Position numbers and translations under genes: made by a program. The notes beneath the pieces are model-generated. The model saw only the letters and a list, made by a program, of their open reading frames with translations, was not told the DNA's origin and did no database searches. A stretch of DNA of 64,000 nt, taken from the NCBI GenBank assembly GCA_910575245.1, contig CAJTEN010000005.1, forward strand, positions 62,001-126,000. The letters run 5' to 3'. This DNA comes from Clostridia bacterium (GTDB lineage: Bacteria; Bacillota; Clostridia; Lachnospirales; Lachnospiraceae). Of this stretch, positions 25,341 to 34,019 are shown in pieces (the first letter of the stretch is position 1; the number at the start of each line of letters is the position of its first letter).

Positions 25341-27026
25341 GTGATACGCAAGGATGAATGGATAAAAAGCCTTACGAGAATATACGGAGAGCAGGAAGCG
25401 GTTTCTGTGGCAGACAGAATGGAGGAACGCTTCCGGGGATACGAGGATATACCGGATAAAGGCGGATGGCTGAGTGAGAAGGATTCTATTTTGATCACAT
25501 ATGGAGATACCCTCATAAAGGAGGGAGAGGCAGGATTGGTAACCCTGCATGGCTTTCTGGAACGATACGTCAAGGATGCTGTCTCCACAGTGCATATTTT
25601 ACCGATGTATCCTTACACATCAGATGACGGTTTTTCTGTTGTTGACTATAAGAAGATCAATCCGGATCTGGGAACCTGGGAGGACGTCAATGCCCTGGCG
25701 AAGGACTATCATCTGATGTTCGACGCCGTGGTGAATCATATTTCGAAGAGTTCGGAGTGGTTCTCCAAGTATCTGCGGTGTGAGGAACCCTATAAGGATT
25801 ACTTCATTACCTGCGATCCGGAGGCGGATTACAGCAAAGTGACAAGACCGCGGGCGCTGCCGCTTCTCACCGGATTCCGGACGGCGGAGGGAAAGAAATA
25901 TGTGTGGACAACCTTCAGCGAGGATCAGATCGATCTGAATTTCAAGTGTCCGGAAGTCCTGATCGATATTCTGGATGTTCTCCTGACATATGCGCGAAAC
26001 GGGGCAAGGCTGATCAGACTGGATGCGATAGGATTTCTGTGGAAGGAGGCAGGGACAACCTGTATGCACCTGCCCCGGACCCATGAGGTGATCCGGCTTG
26101 CGAGAAAAGTTCTGGAGGATTATGCACCGGGGACACTGTTGATCACGGAAACCAATGTGCCGCATAAAGACAATATCAGTTATTTCGGGAACGGTAAGGA
26201 TGAGGCACATCTTGTCTATCAGTTTCCGCTTCCGCCGCTTACGATGTTTTCCATTCTGAAAGGGGATGCGCGGCATCTGTCAGAATGGGCGGACGGGCTG
26301 GAAACACCGGCGCCCGGCACAACTTATTTTAATTTCCTCAGTTCCCATGACGGAATCGGGATACGCCCGGTGGAGGGGATCCTGGATCAGGAAGAGCAGC
26401 AGTTCCTGGTGGATGCAGCGCTCAGGAACGGTGGCGCTGTTTCCTACAAAGATAACGGGGACGGAACGAAAAGCCCCTATGAATTGAATATCAATTATCA
26501 GGATGCCCTGGCTTCACCGGAAGAGGAAGATCAGGTGCGGATCAAAAGATTCCTGGCGGCGGAGACTATTCTACTGTCTATGCAGGGGCTTCCGGGAATC
26601 TATATACACAGCCTGCTGGGTTCCAGAAATGATTATTTCGGGAAGAGTGTGTCGGGGATTCCGCGCAGGATCAACAGGGAAAAGCTGGAGATTGGCAGAC
26701 TGGAAGAGGCTCTGGAGAATGAGGGTAACCGCAGGAGGATCTTTGACGAACTGATCAGGAGACTGAGAATACGTTCGGAACACAATGCTTTTGCGCCTGA
26801 CAGCGCCCAGAGAGTGATCAGGGTTGACAACAGAGTCTTTGCCCTGGAGCGGGAGAATACCTCTGGTGGAGAGAAAATCACGGTATATATTAATGTTTCC
26901 TCCGATACCGTGAGAATACGGAATTCCTTTTCCCGTGGCTTTGACATCCTCAACGATGCCGAAGCCGGGGAAGAGACAATGTTGGAACCGTATGAATGCT
27001 GTTGGATTATATGGAAGATGAGGTAA
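25341..27026 (+). CDS. GH13_18 sugar phosphorylase, probable glucosylglycerate phosphorylase (YcjM-like)
   Basis: 561 residues from a GTG at 25341, chosen because AAGGAG (25329-25334) lies 6 nt upstream; the longer open frame runs back into a repeat. Sucrose-phosphorylase-like barrel with nucleophile Asp in RLDAIGF, acid/base Glu in TETNV and transition-state Asp in SSHDGIGIRP. E. coli YcjM, a close functional parallel, phosphorolyses glucosylglycerate to glucose-1-phosphate and D-glycerate. The glycerate kinase in the same operon favours that activity over sucrose or glucosylglycerol. Family firm, substrate inferred. Confidence 0.88.
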   Translation: MIRKDEWIKSLTRIYGEQEAVSVADRMEERFRGYEDIPDKGGWLSEKDSILITYGDTLIKEGEAGLVTLHGFLERYVKDAVSTVHILPMYPYTSDDGFSVVDYKKINPDLGTWEDVNALAKDYHLMFDAVVNHISKSSEWFSKYLRCEEPYKDYFITCDPEADYSKVTRPRALPLLTGFRTAEGKKYVWTTFSEDQIDLNFKCPEVLIDILDVLLTYARNGARLIRLDAIGFLWKEAGTTCMHLPRTHEVIRLARKVLEDYAPGTLLITETNVPHKDNISYFGNGKDEAHLVYQFPLPPLTMFSILKGDARHLSEWADGLETPAPGTTYFNFLSSHDGIGIRPVEGILDQEEQQFLVDAALRNGGAVSYKDNGDGTKSPYELNINYQDALASPEEEDQVRIKRFLAAETILLSMQGLPGIYIHSLLGSRNDYFGKSVSGIPRRINREKLEIGRLEEALENEGNRRRIFDELIRRLRIRSEHNAFAPDSAQRVIRVDNRVFALERENTSGGEKITVYINVSSDTVRIRNSFSRGFDILNDAEAGEETMLEPYECCWIIWKMR

Positions 27027-27072
27027 ACATGGCCGGTGGTTTGTCGGCCGGGAAAGGAGTCGGGTTACAGAT

Positions 27073-28131
27073 ATGAGAAAATTAGTTGCAGTCAAACCGC
27101 GCGAAGCGGCAATCAAAGAATATGAGGACAGGCCTGTTCAAAGCAATGAGGTTCGTGTGAAAGTGGAATTCGCTTCTCCCAAGCATGGAACGGAACTGGC
27201 GGATTTTCGCGGGACAACACCGTTTATCGACGGGAAGTTTGACGATGAGTGGAAGATTTTTGTGGAAAGGGATCCGGAGGAGCCGAGGGGAATCGAATTC
27301 GGGGATCTTCCGTTGGGGAATATGTTTGTCGGAACCGTTACGGAAGCCGGAGCGGATGTTACAGAATTTGCAGTGGGAGATAGGGTATGCTCCTACGGAC
27401 CGATCAAGGAAACACAGATTGTCAATGCGGTAGACAACTATAAACTAAGGAAAATGAGTAAAGAGGCATCTGCAAAAAATGCGGTATGCTATGATCCGGC
27501 ACAGTTTGCATTGGGAGCAATACGCGATGCCAATGTACGTCCCGGAGATTATGTCGTAGTCATCGGTCTTGGGGCAATCGGACAGATTGCGGCTCAGATT
27601 GCGGTGAAGCTGGGGGCGGGGACGGTGATTGCCATCGATCCCATTGAGCACAGAAGAGAGATCGCCGGGAAAAACGGTGTTCATTATGTGCTGGATAACA
27701 CTGCCTGTGATGCGGGCTATGAGATCAAGAGACTGACGGACAAGCTGGGGGCGGACGTGATTATTGAGACGAGCGGTAATATGTATGCCCTGCAGTCGGC
27801 GCTGAAAGGCCTTGCTTACGGCGGAACGATTGCTTATGCCGCTTTCGCGAAGCCGTTTCCGGCAGGATTGTGGCTGGGGCAGGAGGCTCACTATAATTAT
27901 GGAAAGATTATCTTCTCGAGAGCATGCAGCGAGCCTAATCCGGAGTATCCGAGGTGGAACCGGAAAAGGATAGAGAATGTGGTATGGGATATGCTGATGA
28001 ATGGGTATCTGAATTGTGAAGACATTATCTATCCGGTGATCTCCTTTGAGGAATCGGCGGAAGGATTCTGCAAATATGTGGATCGGTGCCCGGAACAGAG
28101 TATTAAACTGGGTATAACTTTTGAGGCTTGA
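27073..28131 (+). CDS. Medium-chain dehydrogenase, YcjQ-like
   Basis: 352 residues; GGAAAGGAG about 15 nt upstream of the ATG. GroES-like N-terminal domain and a Rossmann domain with GLGAIGQIAAQ (about 165-175). The classic GHE zinc-binding motif is absent and replaced by SPKHGTELADF. E. coli YcjQ (about 350 residues) oxidises or reduces the C3 of gulosides in the ycjQRS pathway. The next two genes are YcjR- and YcjS-like in the same order as in E. coli, which strongly supports this equivalence. Confidence 0.82.
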   Translation: MRKLVAVKPREAAIKEYEDRPVQSNEVRVKVEFASPKHGTELADFRGTTPFIDGKFDDEWKIFVERDPEEPRGIEFGDLPLGNMFVGTVTEAGADVTEFAVGDRVCSYGPIKETQIVNAVDNYKLRKMSKEASAKNAVCYDPAQFALGAIRDANVRPGDYVVVIGLGAIGQIAAQIAVKLGAGTVIAIDPIEHRREIAGKNGVHYVLDNTACDAGYEIKRLTDKLGADVIIETSGNMYALQSALKGLAYGGTIAYAAFAKPFPAGLWLGQEAHYNYGKIIFSRACSEPNPEYPRWNRKRIENVVWDMLMNGYLNCEDIIYPVISFEESAEGFCKYVDRCPEQSIKLGITFEA

Positions 28132-28147
28132 TAGAAAGAGGTGGCGT

Positions 28148-28939
28148 ATGATACTGGGAACACAGGATAAAGATTTTTTTCCGTCAGATTTGAAAGAGAA
28201 ATTTGCCTTTGTCAAGGAGATCGGGTTTGATTGTTTTGAAATTGACGGTAAAGTGCTGTTGGAAAATACGGAAGAAGTGAAAATGGCAATCAGAGAAACC
28301 GGGCTGGCAGTGTCTTCCGCATGCGGCGGATATCGGGGCTGGATCGGAGATTTTATTGAGGAGAGACGGCAGAATGGGATAGCGGATCTGAAACAGATCC
28401 TCAGGGCGGTCAGTGAAGTGGGAGGCAGCGGTGTGGTAGTGCCTGCCGCGTGGGGCATGTTTACCTACAGGCTGCCACCGATGGTTTCGCCAAGGAGCGC
28501 GGAAGGAGACAGGGCGGCGATCCTGGATTCTCTGGCACAGCTTGATCCCGTAGCTAAGGAACACGGCGTCTGGCTGTATCTGGAGCCGCTGAACAGATAT
28601 CAGGACCATATGCTGAATACGATCTCCGATGCCGTTTCTGTCATAGAGGAAGGAAAATTTGAACGGGTGAAGATCACCGGGGATTTTTATCATATGGCAA
28701 TTGAAGAAGATGATATTTCCGAATCATTGAAGAAGTATGCCAGGTATTATGGTCATATCCACATTGCCGAGAATCACAGATATCAGCCGGGGACGGGCTC
28801 CATTGATTTCGAACGCCATTTCCGGACGCTGCGTGAGATCGGCTATGACGGCGCGGTGATAAATGAAGGCCGGGTGAGAGGAGAGGATCCTCTGGAGGCA
28901 TATAAGGCTTCCATACCTTATGTGAGACAGTATCTTTGA
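28148..28939 (+). CDS. Sugar epimerase, YcjR-like (3-keto-glycoside 4-epimerase)
   Basis: 263 residues from the ATG at 28148. AP-endonuclease-2/xylose-isomerase-type TIM barrel. Candidate metal ligands fall at Glu146 (LEPLNR), Asp179 (ITGDFYHM), His205 (HIHIAENH) and Glu240 (VINEGR), the same numbering I recall for the Mn ligands of E. coli YcjR, a protein of almost equal length. YcjR epimerises the C4 of a 3-keto-guloside to a 3-keto-glucoside. Position between the two dehydrogenases matches that role. Confidence 0.85.
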   Translation: MILGTQDKDFFPSDLKEKFAFVKEIGFDCFEIDGKVLLENTEEVKMAIRETGLAVSSACGGYRGWIGDFIEERRQNGIADLKQILRAVSEVGGSGVVVPAAWGMFTYRLPPMVSPRSAEGDRAAILDSLAQLDPVAKEHGVWLYLEPLNRYQDHMLNTISDAVSVIEEGKFERVKITGDFYHMAIEEDDISESLKKYARYYGHIHIAENHRYQPGTGSIDFERHFRTLREIGYDGAVINEGRVRGEDPLEAYKASIPYVRQYL

Positions 28940-29025
28940 GTGCCGGTATATTGTTCTGAATTTTCCTATGTGGATTTACGGGGGAATGTACTGGTAAAGA
29001 GTGGCGTTGAGAGGGAAAACAGAAA

Positions 29026-30069
29026 ATGAAAAAATTAAAAGTAGCGTTAATCGGTGCGGGGCAGATCGCCAGGGTATCCCATATACCTAATTATAAGGAG
29101 ATGAAAGAGGTCACGGTGGCGGGAATCTGTGATACAAGACTGGATTCTGCGAAAGCGCTGGCAGAGCAGTTTGCGATTCCGGCATGGTATGATGACCACC
29201 GGCGAATGCTGGAGGAAGTGAAGCCGGATATTGTGAGCGTCTGCGTTCCCAATAAATTTCATTGCGAATTGACAGTGGACGCGCTGCGTGCCGGATGCCA
29301 TGTCTTGTGTGAGAAGCCTCCGGCTCTGAGCGTCCAGGAGGCGGAACTGATGGAGAGAACGGCAGGAGAGCAGGGAAAACTGCTCTCCTACGGCTTTCAT
29401 CTGCGGCACGGCCAGGCAGTCAGCCTGCTGAAGAATAAGATTGACAGAGGGGAGTTGGGAAGAATCTATGCGGTCAATGCGTCCTGGATGAGAAGGCGCG
29501 GAATTCCGGGATGGGGATGCTTCACCAATAGGGAAATACAGGGAGGCGGACCGCTTATTGACTTGGGTGCGCATGTACTGGATCTGGCATTGTACCTTCT
29601 TGATTATCCGGAAGTTGACTATGTCTGCGCCGACATGTTCGATCTGATCGGAAGACAGGGCGGAACCGGATTCATGGGCAAATGGGATGCGGCAACATTT
29701 TCTGTGGAGGATGCATTGTTCGGTTATATAAGATTCAGGAACGGAACGGTGCTTCGCCTGGATACCACTTTTGCAATAAACATGCGGGACAAGGATGTGC
29801 GTAAGGTAAGCATTTTCGGAGATAAGCAGGGAGCGGATCTGTTTCCGCTTGAGATATATTCCGGAGAGGACGGCGAAATATGGAATCAGCAGTTTCCTTT
29901 CGAAGAGAGTGAAGATTTGCACAAAAAAGAATTGATTCAGTTTGTAAATGCCTGTCTGGGAAAAGAAGAATTGTTGGTGACAGGAAAACAGGGTTCTTAT
30001 GTACAGCGTCTGATCGAGAAGTTGTATGAGTCGGCCCGGCAGAGACGTCCGGTGCAGGAGGGTTCCTGA
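29026..30069 (+). CDS. Gfo/Idh/MocA oxidoreductase, YcjS-like
   Basis: 347 residues. N-terminal Rossmann fold (LIGAGQIARVSHIPNY, about 8-23), the family EKP lysine at 97, and the catalytic DxxxH pair at Asp179/His183 (IDLGAHVLDL). E. coli YcjS interconverts glucosides and 3-keto-glucosides with NAD(H). It completes a YcjQ-R-S order with the two previous genes: oxidise at C3, epimerise at C4, then reduce. Last gene of the approx. 13-kb operon. Confidence 0.87.
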   Translation: MKKLKVALIGAGQIARVSHIPNYKEMKEVTVAGICDTRLDSAKALAEQFAIPAWYDDHRRMLEEVKPDIVSVCVPNKFHCELTVDALRAGCHVLCEKPPALSVQEAELMERTAGEQGKLLSYGFHLRHGQAVSLLKNKIDRGELGRIYAVNASWMRRRGIPGWGCFTNREIQGGGPLIDLGAHVLDLALYLLDYPEVDYVCADMFDLIGRQGGTGFMGKWDAATFSVEDALFGYIRFRNGTVLRLDTTFAINMRDKDVRKVSIFGDKQGADLFPLEIYSGEDGEIWNQQFPFEESEDLHKKELIQFVNACLGKEELLVTGKQGSYVQRLIEKLYESARQRRPVQEGS

Positions 30070-30250
30070 ACCTTGCTTGCAGGTCCATCCTCTGACAGGT
30101 GAGCGTGCTGGAAGAGCGAGGGAACGGAGATTGTGACGATCAAAGCCTATGTGAGGGGATGAAGGAGAAAAAGGGTGACATCAGGAAAATAAGTGCTACA
30201 ATAAAGATATCGCGAATTTTTGACGGAGATATCAGAAGGAGAGCATTTAA

Positions 30251-31522
30251 ATGACATTAGAGGAAAAATTACAGCACGTAATGAAACAGGCAGTCGAAGA
30301 CTGTGAAGTAGCCGGGGTCAGTCTTCTGGCAAAACAGGGCGGAGAGGAACTTTGCTATTGTCAGGCGGGAATGGCGGATATAGAAGAAAACCGTCCCATG
30401 AGCAGAGATACCATCTTCCGGCTTTATTCTCAGACGAAACCCATCACGGCGGCCGCAGCCATGATCCTGATGGAAAGAGGGGAACTGGATCTGTGCCAGC
30501 CGGTTTCTGATTTCCTGCCTTCTTTTGCAGGGCAGATCTACTGTATGGAAGAGGGAAACATAGGGGCGGCCACAGCGGGCGGACAGAAGAAAGAGAAAGC
30601 CGGGGCGGAAACCTCCGATTCTTCACATGGGACGGCAGAATGCAGACCGGTTCTTCAGCCTATGAGGGTGTTCGATCTTCTGCGCATGACGTCAGGGCTT
30701 GTCTATCCGGATGACGTGACGGAGTCAGGCAGACAGGCGTCAGCAGTTTTCGAAGAGATGGACAGAAGGCTCTATACAGAGAACGCCATGACAACCAGAG
30801 AAGCAGCCGATGCCTTGGGTGGATGTGCGCTGGCATTCGAGCCGGGAACTTCCTGGCGCTATGGGACTTCGGCGGATGTGTTGGGAGCAGTGATTGAGGT
30901 GGTTTCCGGCATGAGGTTCGGGCAGTTTCTGGAGAAAGAATTATTCCGGCCGTTAGGGATGAAGGATACCGCATTCTGGGTGCCGCAGGAGAAACAGAAC
31001 CGGCTGGCGGCAGCTTATGAGACGATTTGCAAAGAGGAGGGGAACTCTCTGCTTCGGTACGACGGGAATAATCTGGCAATCCGTAACAGGATGGACATGC
31101 CTCCGGCATTTGAATCAGGCGGCGCCGGACTTGCCTCCACACTGGATGACTATATGCGTTTTGCACGTATGCTGATGCAGGAAGGCACGCTGGACGGCGT
31201 TCAGGTCTTGAAGCCGGCTACAGTCCGATATATGTCGGGCGGAGATCTGATGGAAGCACAGCAGAAAGCCTTTGAGAAATGGATCGGCCTGGAAGGATTC
31301 AGTTATGGTAACCTGATGCGGGTATGTAAGCATCCTGGCCGCGCAGGTTTCATTGCATGTGAGGGAGAATATGGCTGGGATGGCTGGCTGGGACTTTACT
31401 TTGCCAATTATCCGAAGGAGAGGCTGACGATTGTGATGGGAATGCAGAAGAAGGATGCGGGTACATTCAGGCTGACCAGAAAGCTGCGGAATATATTGCT
31501 CTCGGAAGTGCTTTATAGTTAA
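30251..31522 (+). CDS. Serine hydrolase, class C beta-lactamase / esterase family
   Basis: 423 residues. Active-site SxxK motif is S60-Q-T-K63 in LYSQTKPITAA; the second motif is YGTS in SWRYGTSADVLG. No signal peptide or lipobox is apparent, so it is probably cytoplasmic, unlike true beta-lactamases. An approx. 35-residue low-complexity insertion (about 105-135) interrupts the N-terminal part. Members act as esterases or peptidases. AGAAGGAGAG precedes the ATG, and 181 bp separate it from the operon upstream. Function otherwise unknown. Confidence 0.82.
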   Translation: MTLEEKLQHVMKQAVEDCEVAGVSLLAKQGGEELCYCQAGMADIEENRPMSRDTIFRLYSQTKPITAAAAMILMERGELDLCQPVSDFLPSFAGQIYCMEEGNIGAATAGGQKKEKAGAETSDSSHGTAECRPVLQPMRVFDLLRMTSGLVYPDDVTESGRQASAVFEEMDRRLYTENAMTTREAADALGGCALAFEPGTSWRYGTSADVLGAVIEVVSGMRFGQFLEKELFRPLGMKDTAFWVPQEKQNRLAAAYETICKEEGNSLLRYDGNNLAIRNRMDMPPAFESGGAGLASTLDDYMRFARMLMQEGTLDGVQVLKPATVRYMSGGDLMEAQQKAFEKWIGLEGFSYGNLMRVCKHPGRAGFIACEGEYGWDGWLGLYFANYPKERLTIVMGMQKKDAGTFRLTRKLRNILLSEVLYS

Positions 31523-31649
31523 CGACATTAGCAATTTCGTTTACTATAATATATCGATGGTATCCGGCCATTGTGAAACGATTCAGAATGACCGGGTACG
31601 TGTACGGCGAATGTGTTTGATGTGATAAAATAAGGGCTATAATGGACAA

Positions 31650-33239
31650 TTACTCTTTCTGCATTTGTTCAATGATACAGGTATGCGTTTTTGTCTTCCG
31701 GTCATAATGGATTCCTGCCAGAAGAAGATTTCCGCGATAGTCTTTGAACGCATCTGTATAGTGTCTGTCTTTGATCTGTGCAATTGCACCGGATGCGGTT
31801 TCATTCCATTTGAGTTCGATAATTACTGCGGGTTTGTCCAGATGCAGATTCCGTGGAATAAAGCAGATGTCAGCAAATTCTTTTCCGCTTGGGAGTTCGC
31901 GGATGACCGTATAGTATTCCCTTGCGTAATAGAATGCAAGGTTGATTGTACAGCTGAGTGAATTTTCATCATTATACCGGAGGATAGAAATTTCTTTATG
32001 GGCCCGGCCAATGCCTTCTGCTACAGCGGTGCTGTCCATTGCCCATAGGGATTCGAGCAGACTTCTGGACTGTTCAACGGAACGAATCACTTCGTGCCAG
32101 TCCATTGTGCTGACTGCGTTTATATACTCCTGGGATACCTCTTTGTTTGGAATCGTAACGGTTTCTTTCAGGCTGTCGTATGTCAGATAGCCAAGGTGTA
32201 CCAGAAGTGTTAAAACATCGTCTTTTGTTGCAAATGTCATCATGTCATTTTCGAAGGTTCCCGTGTTGACAGGGATTTCTCCTTTTGCGAGCATCTTGAT
32301 GACGGCGTCTTTCAGCCCGCCCATATTCATTTGGATATAGATTTTGAGAGCTTCGTATGTCTCGGTCTGATTCCAGTATGTTCCGAATTTGTGGCGGAGC
32401 ATTGCCTCTGTCACAGACTTAGGATTATAAATAGAATAACAGATATTCCCAGCCTGGGTATGTGTGATCAATTCATAACCGTCATACCATGCCTGAGCTT
32501 CTTCATAATTCATGTTGTAATCTGTACAAAGCTCCTTAACTTCATTCTCGGTGAAACCAAAATATGGCGCCAGACTGCCCGGATCTGTCATAGAGTATTC
32601 TGTAAACATATTCAGGGCAGAGTGTGAACCGTATTTCTTGATGGGCAGAATCCCGGTCATGTAGGCTATGGCTACATAATCCTTGTCTTTTAACCACGCA
32701 CGTAAAAAATCAAGATACTTCTTCTGGGACGCTTTATCTTGCTGATATTCACGGAAAAGGCAGTCCCATTCATCAATCAGGATCACGAAAGGGTGCTCAG
32801 TATGGGCGTAGATATCCTGCATCACAAACGGCAGATGGATGCCCTCCGTATCATCCGGATATCCACGTTTCAGGTCGGCAATGACTCTTGCCTGCAGCAC
32901 CTTAAGCATTTCATCTACATTGCCTGATGCACTGAGAAACTCCTGCATATTGATTTTAATGACATCATATTGATTCAAGTGTTCCTGATAGGACTTTGCC
33001 CGGCTGATTGCCAGGCCGTGGAACAGTCTTGCAGAATCCTCACCGCGGCCATAATATGCAGCCAGCATGTCGGCAGCCATTGATTTGCCGAAACGTCTCG
33101 GGCGGCTGACACACAGGAATTTCTGCCGCGTGTTTAAAACCGTATTTGTCTTTTCGATCAGTGCGGTTTTATCGATATATATGGTAGAATTTAAACTTTC
33201 ACGAAAGCCTTTGCTGCCCGGGTTCAGATAGCTGCCCAT
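31650..33239 (-). CDS. AAA-ATPase-like / PD-(D/E)XK nuclease-like protein (paralog 2)
   Basis: 529 residues from the ATG at 33239, with AAGGAGG 7 nt upstream. P-loop SRPRRFGKS (about 43-51), Walker B FVILIDEWD and C-terminal GKEFADICF...VIIELKWN nuclease-like motif. Shares the MGxYLNPG start and CVSRPRRFGKS with 44080-45672 and the remnant at 42437, defining the second subfamily here. Divergent from the hypothetical gene at 33450. Confidence 0.88.
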   Translation of the reverse strand: MGSYLNPGSKGFRESLNSTIYIDKTALIEKTNTVLNTRQKFLCVSRPRRFGKSMAADMLAAYYGRGEDSARLFHGLAISRAKSYQEHLNQYDVIKINMQEFLSASGNVDEMLKVLQARVIADLKRGYPDDTEGIHLPFVMQDIYAHTEHPFVILIDEWDCLFREYQQDKASQKKYLDFLRAWLKDKDYVAIAYMTGILPIKKYGSHSALNMFTEYSMTDPGSLAPYFGFTENEVKELCTDYNMNYEEAQAWYDGYELITHTQAGNICYSIYNPKSVTEAMLRHKFGTYWNQTETYEALKIYIQMNMGGLKDAVIKMLAKGEIPVNTGTFENDMMTFATKDDVLTLLVHLGYLTYDSLKETVTIPNKEVSQEYINAVSTMDWHEVIRSVEQSRSLLESLWAMDSTAVAEGIGRAHKEISILRYNDENSLSCTINLAFYYAREYYTVIRELPSGKEFADICFIPRNLHLDKPAVIIELKWNETASGAIAQIKDRHYTDAFKDYRGNLLLAGIHYDRKTKTHTCIIEQMQKE

Positions 33240-33449
33240 ATTCTGCCTCCTTAATGTGCGGTAGGTTATCACAGGGTAAATAAATTTATGGTCACTGATA
33301 AACGATACTCAACTTTATTATATAGTATTTATGAAATGAATGAAATAGATTTTATGTTACGACAGGCCTGTGTTTTTCTTGCAGATTTTGAAACTTTAGT
33401 ATGGGCTGATTCGTATTATCTTATAGAAGAAGACAGGAGGAAATTGACA

Positions 33450-34019
33450 ATGAACGTAAACGGAATTGGAACATCAGGTTATCCGGCATGGTACAGGACG
33501 GCAGGAGCAGGAAGGAATACGGCAGGAACGGAATTCTCCGGTAAGACTGCCGGGACGAAGCAGGCTGCAGAGGCAGGACAGCCGCTTGTGCTGCATGGCA
33601 AGAATGACGCAGACGAGGGGGAGACAGCCGTGGGTTCATCCGTCAATGCCCAGACAGGAGTGAGTATAGCAGTTTATAAGCCGCAGGATTTTGATGAGTC
33701 GAATCCGGTCTATCACGTCAAGACATGGGATGCGGACGGAAATATGACGGAGCGGATGGTGAATATCTCGGAAATCGATCCGAGACACTGCGATGAAATA
33801 GAGATGTCGGCCTATACGTGGTATCTGAGCAACAGCGGCAAATGTCCGAACGCATTTATGAATTTTGCAGGTGCGAAGGCTTATAAACAGGCGAACCCTT
33901 TTGAGAAAACCGACTGGGTGAGCATTATCAAAGACTATATGCAGATGCAGTATGATGCAGGGAATATGAAAGGGTATCTGGATTATAAGAAACTGCTGGG
34001 ATTTATAACATGCCATTAA
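33450..34019 (+). CDS. Hypothetical protein
   Basis: 189 residues from the ATG at 33450, preceded by AGGAGG (33435-33440). The open frame extends upstream to 33288 but that part lacks a ribosome site. Begins MNVNGIGTSGYPAWYR, has a low-complexity Gly/Ala/Thr stretch (about 20-65) and ends in a conserved-looking region with HVKTWDADGNMTERMV and a Tyr-rich tail. No signal peptide or membrane helix. I do not recognise the family. Its stop overlaps the stop of the converging LacI gene by 4 bp. Confidence 0.6.
   Translation: MNVNGIGTSGYPAWYRTAGAGRNTAGTEFSGKTAGTKQAAEAGQPLVLHGKNDADEGETAVGSSVNAQTGVSIAVYKPQDFDESNPVYHVKTWDADGNMTERMVNISEIDPRHCDEIEMSAYTWYLSNSGKCPNAFMNFAGAKAYKQANPFEKTDWVSIIKDYMQMQYDAGNMKGYLDYKKLLGFITCH

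Noticed and set aside
27445..28458. 337-codon minus-strand ORF across the YcjQ/YcjR-like genes
   Set aside because: Spans the end of one real gene and the start of another; low-quality composition and no start signals.
30251..31522. Beta-lactamase resistance gene
   Set aside because: No signal peptide and a YGTS rather than YxN second motif; an esterase or peptidase-type serine hydrolase is more likely.
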